DNA of 64,000 bases from Ascidiaceihabitans sp047624005 (GCA_047624005.1 JBLHPE010000005.1:1-64000); one strand, 5' to 3'; counted from the stretch's first letter, positions 9,328 to 19,229 are shown. The notes: generated by a model from the sequence alone, not told the origin. Translations and numbers: made by a program.

Positions 9328-9391
9328 TTTTCTTTCGACCTAAAATACTGGCCGCGCGGGTAAGCATGGGAGCAGAGCCCCCACGCAAAAC

Positions 9392-10873
9392 TTACTTACG
9401 CCCGTTACCATCAGTATGTTTACGCCCAGCGGTGTGTTTACGCAATTTAGATGGCGGTGCCTTTTTACGACCCTTATAAGGATTCGCATCGTTCTGACCG
9501 CGCATGTACAACCTGATTGGTGTTCCGGGCATATCAAAGTCCACCCGCAATCCATTCACCAAATAGCGTGAATAGCTTTCTGGCACTTTATCAGGATGTG
9601 AACACATCACAACAAACCCAGGAGGGCGCGTTTTAGCTTGGGTCATGTAACGCAGTTTGATGCGTTTGCCTTGAGGTGCGGGGGGCGGATGCGCCTCGAC
9701 CATACCAGCCAACCAACGGTTAAGATGGGCCGTCGTCACACGCCGGTTCCAAACATCATAGGCCTTCATGATTGCTTCATGCAGGCGGTCCAAACCACGA
9801 CCAGTTTTGGCAGAGACCGTTATCAAAGGCGCGCCGCGCAACTGGGGCAGAAGACGTTCAAAGCTTTCTTTGAGGTCTTTCAGCTTGGCCTGCTTTTCGT
9901 CCTCGATGTCCCACTTGTTCACCGCGACAATAACCGCACGACCTTCGCGTTCTGCCAAATCAGCGAGCCGCAAATCTTGTTGCTCAAACGGGATCGCGGC
10001 ATCCAGCAGAACCACGACAACCTCAGCAAATTTAACAGCACGTAGGCCGTCACCAACGCTAAGTTTCTCTAACTTTTCCTGAATCTTGGCTTTCTTGCGC
10101 ATACCGGCGGTATCGAAAATACGCATCGGTGTGCCGTTCCAGTCGATACGAAGGGAAATCGCATCACGGGTAATCCCCGCCTCTGGTCCGGTCAAAAGCC
10201 GCTCTTCGCCCAAAATTTGGTTGATCAGCGTCGACTTACCCGCATTCGGGCGACCTACAACGGCAACTTGCAATGGTTTCGCGTTTGAAGGCACAGGAAC
10301 CGCGCCAAGTTCGTCGTCATCTTCATCAATACTGACGTCGACATCAGGTGTATCATCTTCCTTAGCCAGCAAATCAAACTGGTCAGAGATCGGTTGAAGC
10401 TGCGAATAAAGGTCGTTCAAACCTTCACCGTGTTCAGCAGACAAACGAATTGGCTCGCCTAGACCTAATGAGTACGCTTCGATCACACCAGCATCAGCGG
10501 CAGATCCTTCACCCTTGTTCGCCGCCAAGATCACGTGATCGGCTTTCTTACGCAGAATTTCGGCAAACACTTGATCGGTGGGTGTCACCCCTACCCGCGC
10601 ATCAATCATAAACAAACAAACATCGGCCATTTCAACGGCCCGCTCAGTCAGTTTACGCATGCGCCCTTCTAGGGAATCGTCCGTTGCGTCTTCCAAGCCA
10701 GCCGTGTCCACAACGGTGAAACGCAAGTCAGCAAGACGTGCGGCACCCTCACGCAAATCCCGAGTCACCCCAGGCTGGTCATCGACCAAGGCAAGGCGTT
10801 TCCCGACAAGACGGTTGAAAAGCGTGGATTTACCGACGTTTGGACGGCCCACGATGGCAAGGGTAAAGGACAT
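9392..10873 (-). CDS. der: Ribosome biogenesis GTPase Der (EngA)
   Basis: A 493-residue GTPase with the two tandem G domains that define Der. The first P-loop GRPNVGKST is at residues 9-17, the second GRPNAGKST near 213, each followed by a DTAGLED or DTAGMRK switch region. A C-terminal KH-like domain ends in a basic tail (KGRKKAPPSKLRKH). Der acts in assembly of the 50S ribosomal subunit. It is the last gene of a minus-strand yfgM-bamB-der block, an order also known from E. coli. Confidence 0.97.
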   Translation of the reverse strand: MSFTLAIVGRPNVGKSTLFNRLVGKRLALVDDQPGVTRDLREGAARLADLRFTVVDTAGLEDATDDSLEGRMRKLTERAVEMADVCLFMIDARVGVTPTDQVFAEILRKKADHVILAANKGEGSAADAGVIEAYSLGLGEPIRLSAEHGEGLNDLYSQLQPISDQFDLLAKEDDTPDVDVSIDEDDDELGAVPVPSNAKPLQVAVVGRPNAGKSTLINQILGEERLLTGPEAGITRDAISLRIDWNGTPMRIFDTAGMRKKAKIQEKLEKLSVGDGLRAVKFAEVVVVLLDAAIPFEQQDLRLADLAEREGRAVIVAVNKWDIEDEKQAKLKDLKESFERLLPQLRGAPLITVSAKTGRGLDRLHEAIMKAYDVWNRRVTTAHLNRWLAGMVEAHPPPAPQGKRIKLRYMTQAKTRPPGFVVMCSHPDKVPESYSRYLVNGLRVDFDMPGTPIRLYMRGQNDANPYKGRKKAPPSKLRKHTAGRKHTDGNGRK

Positions 10874-10923
10874 GTCGTCCGCTCCGGATAAGGTTCAAGC
10901 GCGTCCTCTAGACTATATCTTGC

Positions 10924-12288
10924 CTAACGGAAAGCGTGCAATTGCCCGTTGCGTCCAACAACGTACAATGTTCCTGCCGCAACAGCAGGTGCCGTTGTCG
11001 CACCACTTGGCACTTCAACACTGCTGATAAGGGTGCCATCACGTGGATCAAAGCTGCGCAATTGGCCATCGTTTGAGGCGACAATAATGCGACCACCCGC
11101 AAGGATTGGGCCATGATGGGCAAACACTTCGGATATTTTCTTGGGGCGGTCTTTGACAAAATTCGGCAGCGCATAGCCCCAAACCTTCGATCCGTCCTCT
11201 GCGTCCAGACGGACCAGTTCATTCTTATCAGTGATCGCAAAGACGCTGTCACCGGCAGGCCAAACAGGGCCAATCGCACCTTCATTGGCAGTCCAAATAC
11301 GCGCGCCACTGCCCACAGCTAAAGCAACTGTTCGCCCGGCTTGGTTGCCAGCGTAAAGTACACCGTTGTTAACAACAGGTGATCCAGTCACATCATCAAT
11401 TTTCGACAAGGCCCGGCCGGGGCGTTCGCCCAATACAGACGCATCCCAGCGGCGCAAACCACCACGACGGAACACGGCCTGAATTTCACCAGACCCAAAG
11501 GCAAAGACCGCTAATTCACCAGCGATCACTGGTGCAGGAGCGCCCAAAACGTTGGACACCGAAGGTGAGCCACCGATTTGCCATGCAACCCGCCCTGTGT
11601 CCGCTTCAATAGCCCAACCAGTGTCATCACCTGCCATCAGATAAACCAGATCACCATGGGCCATTGGTTGCCCAGATCCTGTTGCTTCCAATTTTTGGGT
11701 CCAACGCACTTGGCCTGTAGCAGCATCCATCGCCACCAGTTCGCCAAAACCTGTCGACGCATAAAGCGTGCCCTTGTGAACGGTCAATCCGCCGCCAGTT
11801 GCGTCGGTAGCATCGTCCCGTAAGGGGCGCACATCACGGTTCCAAACCGGTGCACCCGCAGTATTGGTTGCGGCCACATTGCTGCCAGCGTCAAGTGTGT
11901 AGATCAAACCGCCTGCGACAACAGGGTCAGCGGTAATACGTTGTTTGCGACTGTCACCCGCGCCAATCTTTGTCGACCACGCCAGTTGCAATGTTGACCC
12001 AAGGGCTGCATGAGCGACACGGTTTTCTTGGGTACCAGTGCCTTGCGCCCATGTCGTGTTTGTTGCCGCTTTGGGCAATGAAATCGCCCGCGTCTCGTTC
12101 GCGGTAAAAGCACTGGGGTCGACGTTGCCACCGGAGGATTCCAGAACCGAGCGGATGTCTTCACGTTTGCCAGGCAAAATTACTTCTGCTTCTTGGCAGG
12201 CTCCAAGCAACATCGCAGCCACTGTGCAGGCCCCGATGAGTGTCCAAGAGCGGCGTGGATTTGCAGTGTTTTCGAAATGAAGTGTCAT
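10924..12288 (-). CDS. bamB: Outer membrane assembly lipoprotein BamB (PQQ-like beta-propeller)
   Basis: A 454-residue lipoprotein. A hydrophobic segment ends in the lipobox LLGAC with the lipidated cysteine at residue 31. The remainder contains repeated beta-propeller blades with motifs such as GGLIYTLDAGS, GTLYASTGFGELVAMDAATGQVRW and GVLYAGNQAGRTVAL. BamB is an accessory part of the BAM complex that inserts beta-barrel proteins into the outer membrane. Its place between a YfgM-like gene and der supports the assignment over other PQQ-repeat proteins. Stop to der start is about 50 bp. Confidence 0.9.
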   Translation of the reverse strand: MTLHFENTANPRRSWTLIGACTVAAMLLGACQEAEVILPGKREDIRSVLESSGGNVDPSAFTANETRAISLPKAATNTTWAQGTGTQENRVAHAALGSTLQLAWSTKIGAGDSRKQRITADPVVAGGLIYTLDAGSNVAATNTAGAPVWNRDVRPLRDDATDATGGGLTVHKGTLYASTGFGELVAMDAATGQVRWTQKLEATGSGQPMAHGDLVYLMAGDDTGWAIEADTGRVAWQIGGSPSVSNVLGAPAPVIAGELAVFAFGSGEIQAVFRRGGLRRWDASVLGERPGRALSKIDDVTGSPVVNNGVLYAGNQAGRTVALAVGSGARIWTANEGAIGPVWPAGDSVFAITDKNELVRLDAEDGSKVWGYALPNFVKDRPKKISEVFAHHGPILAGGRIIVASNDGQLRSFDPRDGTLISSVEVPSGATTAPAVAAGTLYVVGRNGQLHAFR

Positions 12289-12350
12289 AGCTCTGCTCGC
12301 TTTGTTGCGGTCTTCAGGTGCCTTTACGGCTTTCGACAGTATTAAAGCGG

Positions 12351-13028
12351 TTAATTACCACCTTGTGTCAATTGGGTAAGATCTGGTTCGGCTCCCAAAG
12401 CCACCATCACTTGTAGGGCGCGTTGTTGCAAGTCTGACGTCGTTTCAGAATCGTCAATGATCCCTTGGAACCTTACCAGTGCCGCATCTGCATCGCCTGT
12501 CTCAATGTCAATCAAGGCCAGTTGCTCTTGCGCCAACAAGCGCAGTGGGTTGCCTGGTTGGGCCAATGCTTCGTACCCAGACCGGCGTTCATCCGCGGAT
12601 AAATCGTCCGCAGACAAGGCCAATGCCTTAAACGATGCAATCTGGCGGTAGATCAGTGGCAAATCTTGGGTTGTCGCAACACCTTGCAATGTCTCATTGG
12701 CCGCCACGGTCTGACCCGCGTCAGATTGTTCTGCTGCGGTCATCAAGGACACAATCGCATTTGCACTTGGGTTTTCCAGATCAACCAATGCCAATGCTGC
12801 AGCGCGGTCAGCACTTTCATTAAGTGTCATTGCCGCCAACATTGCATCGCCTGCGGCTTCTGCCTGGGCGCGCACCTGTGCTTTGCTATACTCGGAATAT
12901 GCAGCGCCACCGACGATGGCCAGAACGGCAACGGCACCAATCCAACCATACTTGCGCAAAGCCGCGTATAGCTTGTCGCGGCGCACTTCTTCGGTGACTT
13001 CTTCGATAAAACTGTCTGTGTTGCTCAT
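12351..13028 (-). CDS. YfgM-like TPR membrane protein
   Basis: A 225-residue protein with a short cytoplasmic N-terminus (MSNTDSFIEEVTEEVRRDKL), one membrane helix (YGWIGAVAVLAIVGGAAY) and a helical tetratricopeptide-like C-terminal part. This is the layout of YfgM, an inner-membrane protein that in E. coli links the Sec translocon to periplasmic chaperones. The frame reaches 13055, but ATG 13028 has GGGGG just upstream and gives the typical start. It is the first gene of the block leading to bamB and der. Confidence 0.8.
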   Translation of the reverse strand: MSNTDSFIEEVTEEVRRDKLYAALRKYGWIGAVAVLAIVGGAAYSEYSKAQVRAQAEAAGDAMLAAMTLNESADRAAALALVDLENPSANAIVSLMTAAEQSDAGQTVAANETLQGVATTQDLPLIYRQIASFKALALSADDLSADERRSGYEALAQPGNPLRLLAQEQLALIDIETGDADAALVRFQGIIDDSETTSDLQQRALQVMVALGAEPDLTQLTQGGN

Positions 13029-13433
13029 AACGGCCCCCACGATAACGAGGGTCAATTGTGACCCTTCTTTTGCCCCTCATATCGCGCCATCGGTGCCAAG
13101 CCAAGACCCGAGCTGTATTGCGGCTATTTCTGGGCCAAAAAAAACGAAAATGTGAGTCTTAACCGCCCCCACCGCCAAAAGGCAGGACCGAATCTTTTTC
13201 TTAAGAGCAGCTAAATCGATGTTGACTGCGGATCAAATTGAAACTTTGCACAAAACGGCCTAGTTAACGCCCAAATTCATCATTAACTCTACTCAAGCTG
13301 CTACCATTTGCCCTTGTTGTATCAGGGGTCGTGAAATAATAAACTAAACTAGGTAGTTTAGCGCGATAAAATGCTTACATGCGCTAAATGGGTTAATTGA
13401 CTTGACCTAATAAGTTTTTGAACGAGGCGACAT
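13029..13433. other. Intergenic region before the RND operon
   Basis: About 405 bases between the divergent YfgM-like gene and the RND efflux operon. I see no convincing coding frame or RNA gene. It contains the inverted repeat described separately at 13344-13361, and probably both divergent promoters. Confidence 0.6.
13344..13361. promoter_or_regulatory. Perfect inverted repeat, candidate repressor operator
   Basis: The sequence CTAAACTA-GG-TAGTTTAG is a perfect 8-bp inverted repeat with a two-base spacer, centred about 80 bp before the ATG of the RND adaptor gene. Size and position fit the operator of a TetR- or MarR-type regulator. No such regulator gene is adjacent, so the binding protein is unknown. 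Confidence 0.55.
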
Positions 13434-14711
13434 ATGCGTATTCTTCCAATCCTAATGGCCATTGTTGTGGCGTTTATTTTATACTTTGCCATCATTGACC
13501 GCGAAACCGCCCGCGTCTTTCTTGGAATATCTGATGCCGCAGAGGCGGAGGAAACAGCCGAAACGCCAACATCTGACACGCCAGTTAAAAAAGCGCTGAT
13601 AAAAGTTGTTGCCCAACACTCTTCCGCGCAGCAAATCGACAGTGCCGTGGTTTTGCGGGGCCAAACAGAAGCCGCGCGTCAAGTCGAAGTGCGGGCAGAA
13701 ACGTCTTCCACTGTGATATCGCCCCCCTTGCCCAACGGGACATTTGTTGAGGAAGGTCAACTGATGTGCCAATTAGACTCAGGCACCCGTGGCGCATCAT
13801 TGGCGGAAGCCAAGGCGCGATTGGCAGAAGCAAAAGCCCGTCTTGCTGAAGCAAAAAGCCGCGTTCCAGAATCTGCTGCTCGCGTTATCGAAGCAAGCGC
13901 CCGCTTGGAAGAAGCGGAAGTAAACCAAAACGCAGCGTTAAGATTAAGTGAAGGTGGCTTTGCAACCGATACACGCGTCAAAGCTGCCAACGCCGCTGTT
14001 GCAGGGGCAGCTGCGGGCGTTGAGGCCGCAAAGTCAGGTCTTACGGCGGCAACATCAGGTATCCAATCGGCAGAAGCTGGCATTGAATCTGCGATAGCGG
14101 GTGTTGCTGCGGCAGAAAAAGAAATCTCACGCTTGCAAATCAGGGCACCTTTTGCCGGCCTGTTGGAAAGCACAACTGCCGAACTGGGCAGCTTGCTGCA
14201 ACCGGGTTCCTTGTGCGCTACGATCATTCAGCTTGATCCGATCATGCTGGTCGCATTTGCACCCGAAACTGAAGTTAACCGTATCGAAATCGGCGCTCTT
14301 GCTGGTGCCCGCCTTGCTGCTGGTGGCGATGACGTGCGCGGTGTTGTGACCTTCCTAAGTCGCGCGGCAGATCCGACCACCCGCACCTTCCGTGTTGAGA
14401 TCGAAGTGACCAATGCCGACCTTGCGATCCGCGATGGTCAAACTGCTGAAATCTTGATCGGCGCAAATGGCGCATCTTCACACCTGCTTCCGCAGTCGGC
14501 CTTGACGCTCAACAACGATGGCGCGTTGGGGCTTCGGGTCATCGACGGCGATGGCATGGTCAGCTTCCAACCTGTGCAGTTGCTGCGCGACACCGTTGAT
14601 GGTGTTTGGTTGACGGGCTTGCCTGACAAATTGGATGTGATTGTTGTGGGCCAAGAATACGTCACCGCTGGCGTTCAGGTCGCACCAACATTTCGGGAGC
14701 TTAGCCAATGA
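13434..14711 (+). CDS. RND efflux periplasmic adaptor (membrane fusion) subunit
   Basis: A 425-residue adaptor protein. An N-terminal membrane anchor (ILPILMAIVVAFILYFAII) is followed by a lipoyl-like half-domain, a long alanine-rich helical hairpin (about residues 120-220), the second lipoyl half (RLQIRAPFAGLLESTTAELGSLLQPG) and beta-barrel domains. It would link the inner-membrane pump encoded next to an outer-membrane channel. The hairpin contains a threefold seven-residue repeat, LAEAKAR or close variants, near residues 122-142. Its stop overlaps the start of the permease gene (ATGA), so the two are coupled. No outer-membrane factor gene is adjacent. Confidence 0.9.
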   Translation: MRILPILMAIVVAFILYFAIIDRETARVFLGISDAAEAEETAETPTSDTPVKKALIKVVAQHSSAQQIDSAVVLRGQTEAARQVEVRAETSSTVISPPLPNGTFVEEGQLMCQLDSGTRGASLAEAKARLAEAKARLAEAKSRVPESAARVIEASARLEEAEVNQNAALRLSEGGFATDTRVKAANAAVAGAAAGVEAAKSGLTAATSGIQSAEAGIESAIAGVAAAEKEISRLQIRAPFAGLLESTTAELGSLLQPGSLCATIIQLDPIMLVAFAPETEVNRIEIGALAGARLAAGGDDVRGVVTFLSRAADPTTRTFRVEIEVTNADLAIRDGQTAEILIGANGASSHLLPQSALTLNNDGALGLRVIDGDGMVSFQPVQLLRDTVDGVWLTGLPDKLDVIVVGQEYVTAGVQVAPTFRELSQ

Positions 14712-17700
14712 CCGGTCTTGTAGACTGGGCTGCCGCCCGCGCACGGATGGTCATCGCATTTGTTGTCCTCTCACTCGTCGTGGGGGGCTTTGCTTATACA
14801 ACCCTTCCCAAAGAAGGTGAGCCAGACATTGAAATTCCGATGCTTATTATTTCGGTTCCCTTCCCCGGCATTTCGGCGGCAGACAGTGAAACACTGTTGG
14901 TCAAACCGATGGAAACCGAATTGGCCGATCTGGATGGCCTAAAGAAAATGACCGGCACAGCGGCAGAAAACTACGCCAACCTAGTGCTGGAATTCGAATT
15001 TGGCTGGGACAAGACCCAAGTCATGGCAGACGCGCGTGATGCGCTCTCCAAGGCAGAAGCTGAATTTCCGGAAGGTGCCGACACTTATTCCATCTCGGAA
15101 TTTAACTTTTCCGAATTTCCGATCATCATTGTCAACCTGTCTGGTCCCGTACCAGAACGCACAATGGCCCGTGTTGCCAAGGATTTGCAGGACGAACTTG
15201 AAAGCCTTGATGCGGTTCTAGAGGCCCCTATCACTGGCAATCGCGACGAAATGCTAGAGGTCATCATCGACCCCCTGCGCCTTGAAGCCTACAACGTCAC
15301 GGCCGCCGAATTGGTCAGTGTGGTGCGCAACAACAACCAGCTGATCGCAGCGGGCGAAGTCACCACAAGCCAAGGCAGCTTTGCCGTCAAAATTCCTTCG
15401 TCCTTCAATGACCCACAAGATGTCTATGGCCTGCCTGTCAAAACCAACGGCGACCGCGTTGTCACGTTGGGCGACCTGGCCGAAATCAACCTGACCTTCG
15501 AAGACCGCGAAAGCACTGCCCGTTTTAACGGCGCTGAAACCATCGCTTTGCAGGTGGTAAAACGCAAAGGCTTTAACCTGATTGACACGGCCACATTGGT
15601 CAAAGAGATCGTGACCGAAAAATCCGCCGAATGGCCCGAGGGTTTGATTGCGGCAGTTGATGTTGGCACTTCAAACGACCAATCGCGTGTCGTGAATTCA
15701 ATGGTGCAGCAGCTGCAAGGCTCAGTCTTTACCGCCATCGCATTGGTGATGATCGTTGTGCTGGCAGCTCTTGGCATCCGCGCCGCCCTTTTGGTCGGCT
15801 TTGCAATCCCAACATCGTTTTTGCTGTGTTTTGTTTTGTTGGCACTTATGGGTATCTCTGTTTCAAACATCGTGATGTTTGGTTTGATCCTCGCCGTTGG
15901 GATGTTGGTGGACGGGGCCATTGTTGTGGTTGAATACGCCGACAAACGACAGGCGGAGGGCGCAGGCCCGATGGAAGCTTATGTAGACGCCGCTAAACGC
16001 ATGTTCTGGCCCGTGATCTCCTCTACAGCGACAACGCTGTGTGCCTTCTTGCCAATGTTGTTCTGGCCCGGCGTTCCTGGCCAATTCATGGGCATGTTGC
16101 CTGTTACATTGATCTTTGTTTTGTCCGCTTCCTTGGTTGTAGCGCTGGTTTACCTGCCTGTTATGGGCGGCGTCACAGGGCGGCTCGAACGCTATATTAC
16201 AGATGGCATGGACGCGATTTCGCGCCTACCCTTCTTGGCACACATTGCAATGATGATTGCCTTCGTTGGTGTCGCCGCTGGGGTGATGATATTAGGGTTC
16301 TTGCCACCCGTTGACGACAACGGTGTTCCAACTGGTTCGGCACCGTTGATTGCATTGCTAAGCCAATCTTTTGCCGACATGGATGGCACTGCTATCGTTA
16401 AGTCTGTCGTCCCTGCTTTTGCCAAAGCCTTTGGTGTTGTTCTGCTTATTGCCGTGGCAGCGGGTGCCGTGCTCGCAAGCGCCTTAGGCCTGTTTGTAGG
16501 CACTTTGGCGATCTTACCCCGCCTTGGGCGTGGTGGTCGTTGGCTGGCCCATAAGATTATTGGGAACCGTGAACGCAAAGTTCGTTCGGGCTATCAGCGC
16601 TCGCGCTTCGGACATGTTATGGAGTTCATCGTCGGCAACCCGATCATGCCGCTGGTTATGGTCGGTGTAGTATTTGTTTTTGTTGGCTCCACATTTATCC
16701 ACTTCAGCAATAACAACAAAGGCGTCGAATTCTTCGTTGAATCCGAGCCCGAGCAGGCGATTGTTTATGTGATGGCCCGCGGGAACCTTAGCCTTGAGGA
16801 AAAGGATGATTTGGTCAAACAAGCCGAAGACATTATCCGCCAGCATCCCGGCATCGAAACCGCATTTGCGTTTGCTGGTAATGGTGGCTTGAACGCAAAC
16901 ACTGGTGGTGCGCAGGCCCCCAAGGACACAGTTGGCCAAATCCAATTGGAAACCATCCCGTGGGAAGACCGCCCAAACAGCCGCGAAGAATGGTTCACAG
17001 TTCCATTCATCGATTACGTCATTTCGCGCGAAGTCAAAGCCGAAGCCTTTGACGGTGACACCGTGATCGACGAACTCACCACACAACTGAAAGAAATCCC
17101 TGGCATTAATGTTGAGATCCTTAACCTGTCGCGTGGACCTGCCAGTGGCAAACCCGTGCATCTGCGGATCAAAGGTGACAATTGGGAAGGTCTGATCGCA
17201 GCGGCAACATCTGCGCGTCAGCAATTTGACGCAACACCGGGTCTGTTCTTGATAGAAGACACCCGCCCCCTGCCCGGCATTGACTGGCAGATCGACGTGG
17301 ACGTTCAAAAGGCAGGTCGCTACGGCGCTGACGTGGCCACTGTTGGGGCCATGGTTCAGTTGGTGACGCGTGGCTTGCTGCTCGACACCATGCGTGTTGA
17401 CAGCTCGGACGAGGAAATCGAAATCCGTGTGCGCCTTCCTGAAAATGATCGTGTCCTTAGCACTCTTGATACGCTTAAGGTCCGCACCCGCGATGGTCTG
17501 GTGCCATTGGCCAATTTCATCACACGGACCCCTGTTCCTAAGCTGGCGCAAATCAGCCGCATTGGCCAAAAGCGGTATTTCGACATCAAAGCCGGTCTCG
17601 AGAATGGGATACAAAAGCTAACCCGTACGGTTGATGTTGACGGTGAAGAGGTCGAACAGATTGTCGCCACCCTGCGCCCCAACAAAGACGGGGCACTGAC

Positions 17701-18628
17701 GTCTTCAGACAACGAACGCTTTAGTATCTTGGCGATCGATCCCGCGACAACTGCTGGCGAACTTGATACGCTGTTAGAAGACGGGGCGCTTAAGTGGCAG
17801 CCCGTCACTGCGGGTGAGCGGATCGAGCAATTGGACATATGGCTTGCCACTTTGCCGTTTGCATCTGGCTTAGAGCACGAATGGACGGGTGATCAAGAGG
17901 ATCAGGCCGAAAGCGGTGCCTTCTTGATGAACGCCTTCATGGGTGCCTTGGGGTTGATGTTTATTATTCTGCTGGCCCAGTTCAACAGCGTTTATAACGC
18001 TCTTCTGGTGCTTGCGGCTGTGATCCTATCAACGACAGGTGTTCTGATCGGGATGTTGGTGATGGATCAAGCGTTCTCGATCATTATGACAGGGACCGGA
18101 ATTGTCGCTCTTGCCGGCATTGTTGTGAACAACAACATTGTTTTGATCGACACCTATCAAGAGTACGAACGTTATATGCCTCGGATCGAGGCGATAATTC
18201 GCACCGCCCAAGACCGTATTCGTCCTGTTCTGCTGACCACAATCACAACGATGGCGGGGCTTGCTCCGATGATGTTTGGGCTTAGCCTTGATTTCGCAGG
18301 TGGGGGTTACACTGTCGACAGCCCAACAGCTTTGTGGTGGAAACAACTCGCAACCGCCGTGGTCTTTGGACTTGGGATCGCGACGGTCCTGACACTAATG
18401 ATCACGCCGTCCTTGTTGGCGATACGGGTCTGGGCCAGTACCTATGTGCTTTGGTTCGCAAGTCTGCTGGCGAAGTTGTCATTGGGCCGCGCCAGCCGCT
18501 CTGCCCGCGATTGGGCGTTGCAAAAGCAAGCTCGCAAATCGTCCAACAACCAAGTGATTTGGGATTTTGATGAGGCTCCAGCAGTGATCCCGAAGGTCAT
18601 TAAAGCCCCAATCGCTGCAGCCGAATAG
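14708..18628 (+). CDS. RND efflux permease with enlarged TM6-TM7 linker
   Basis: A 1306-residue resistance-nodulation-division transporter, about 250 longer than usual (roughly 1020-1050). The familiar layout is present: TM1 near residue 15, a porter domain, TM2-6 with the TM4 motif GMLVDGAIVVVE, a second porter domain and C-terminal segments with GIVVNNNIVLIDTY. Between TM6 (about residue 490) and the next canonical helix (about 650) there are about 150 residues with two added hydrophobic stretches, near 515-535 and 575-605. It should export drugs or toxic compounds by proton antiport together with the upstream adaptor; the substrate is unknown. A C-terminal cytoplasmic tail of about 50 residues follows the last helix. 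Confidence 0.9.
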   Translation: MTGLVDWAAARARMVIAFVVLSLVVGGFAYTTLPKEGEPDIEIPMLIISVPFPGISAADSETLLVKPMETELADLDGLKKMTGTAAENYANLVLEFEFGWDKTQVMADARDALSKAEAEFPEGADTYSISEFNFSEFPIIIVNLSGPVPERTMARVAKDLQDELESLDAVLEAPITGNRDEMLEVIIDPLRLEAYNVTAAELVSVVRNNNQLIAAGEVTTSQGSFAVKIPSSFNDPQDVYGLPVKTNGDRVVTLGDLAEINLTFEDRESTARFNGAETIALQVVKRKGFNLIDTATLVKEIVTEKSAEWPEGLIAAVDVGTSNDQSRVVNSMVQQLQGSVFTAIALVMIVVLAALGIRAALLVGFAIPTSFLLCFVLLALMGISVSNIVMFGLILAVGMLVDGAIVVVEYADKRQAEGAGPMEAYVDAAKRMFWPVISSTATTLCAFLPMLFWPGVPGQFMGMLPVTLIFVLSASLVVALVYLPVMGGVTGRLERYITDGMDAISRLPFLAHIAMMIAFVGVAAGVMILGFLPPVDDNGVPTGSAPLIALLSQSFADMDGTAIVKSVVPAFAKAFGVVLLIAVAAGAVLASALGLFVGTLAILPRLGRGGRWLAHKIIGNRERKVRSGYQRSRFGHVMEFIVGNPIMPLVMVGVVFVFVGSTFIHFSNNNKGVEFFVESEPEQAIVYVMARGNLSLEEKDDLVKQAEDIIRQHPGIETAFAFAGNGGLNANTGGAQAPKDTVGQIQLETIPWEDRPNSREEWFTVPFIDYVISREVKAEAFDGDTVIDELTTQLKEIPGINVEILNLSRGPASGKPVHLRIKGDNWEGLIAAATSARQQFDATPGLFLIEDTRPLPGIDWQIDVDVQKAGRYGADVATVGAMVQLVTRGLLLDTMRVDSSDEEIEIRVRLPENDRVLSTLDTLKVRTRDGLVPLANFITRTPVPKLAQISRIGQKRYFDIKAGLENGIQKLTRTVDVDGEEVEQIVATLRPNKDGALTSSDNERFSILAIDPATTAGELDTLLEDGALKWQPVTAGERIEQLDIWLATLPFASGLEHEWTGDQEDQAESGAFLMNAFMGALGLMFIILLAQFNSVYNALLVLAAVILSTTGVLIGMLVMDQAFSIIMTGTGIVALAGIVVNNNIVLIDTYQEYERYMPRIEAIIRTAQDRIRPVLLTTITTMAGLAPMMFGLSLDFAGGGYTVDSPTALWWKQLATAVVFGLGIATVLTLMITPSLLAIRVWASTYVLWFASLLAKLSLGRASRSARDWALQKQARKSSNNQVIWDFDEAPAVIPKVIKAPIAAAE

Positions 18629-18633
18629 CGAAA

Positions 18634-18660
18634 TGTTGCCCATCAATACGGTGGGCAACA
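18634..18660 (+). terminator. Hairpin after the RND operon
   Basis: TGTTGCCCA pairs perfectly with TGGGCAACA around a nine-base loop, starting six bases after the permease stop. No U-run follows, so it may be a weak terminator or an RNA-stabilising hairpin. Confidence 0.65.
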
Positions 18661-18741
18661 AACTGTCTCGTAAATGTGATGGGACAGTTTGTTTGGTTCG
18701 TGGTTCACCGTAGGCACATCTTAGCCATAGGAGTTCCTAGT

Positions 18742-19200
18742 ATGACGTTCCTCAAAACCACAGTTTTCGTGGCCGCCACGGCCCTTGCGATGACTAGCCA
18801 CGCAGGTGCACAAATGATTACAAAGACCAGCCCCCACTCAGTTGATATCACCCTTGATCGGCTTGAAGCTGCTGTCTCAGGTGCAGGGGCAACCGTGTTT
18901 GCACGTATCGACCACGCAAAAGGTGCCGCCTCTGTTGGCGAGGAATTGCGTCCAACCCAGATGCTTATGTTTGGCAATCCTAAACTAGGCACGCCGTTGA
19001 TGCAGGCACAGCAATCTGCAGGGCTTGATCTGCCCCTCCGCGTTGTGTCTTTTGAAGATGCGGACGGCAAAGTACATGTTGTGTATCATGCCCCTGCTGA
19101 CCTTGCCGCAGCACATGGCGTTGCGGCAGATGCCCCCGTCATTGCAAAAATGACAGGCGCATTAGACAAGCTAACGAACAAAGCAATCGCGGCTGATTGA
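18742..19200 (+). CDS. Secreted DUF302-like protein
   Basis: A 152-residue protein with a signal peptide (MTFLKTTVFVAATALAMTSHAGAQ). The mature part fits the DUF302 fold: SVDITLDRLEAAVSGAGATVFARIDHAKGA, a LRPTQMLMFGNPKLGTPLMQA motif, and ALPLRV-like and VHVVYHAP strands. DUF302 proteins are small and uncharacterised, often found with redox or metal stress genes. The frame is open from 18676, but ATG 18742 follows AGGAG and starts the signal peptide. It is a single gene ending in a strong bidirectional hairpin. Confidence 0.8.
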   Translation: MTFLKTTVFVAATALAMTSHAGAQMITKTSPHSVDITLDRLEAAVSGAGATVFARIDHAKGAASVGEELRPTQMLMFGNPKLGTPLMQAQQSAGLDLPLRVVSFEDADGKVHVVYHAPADLAAAHGVAADAPVIAKMTGALDKLTNKAIAAD

Positions 19201-19203
19201 CCT

Positions 19204-19228
19204 TAAGGTGCGCAATATGCGCACCTTA
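19204..19228. terminator. Bidirectional terminator
   Basis: TAAGGTGCGCA and TGCGCACCTTA form a perfect 11-bp stem with a three-base loop between two convergent genes. It ends two bases before the stop of the ABC exporter gene, so it can serve both strands. Confidence 0.8.
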
Positions 19229-19229
19229 C

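Noticed and set aside
16514..17614. Open 366-residue frame on the minus strand inside the RND permease
   Set aside because: The plus-strand frame is an evident RND transporter; the antisense product has no domain or ribosome-binding site.
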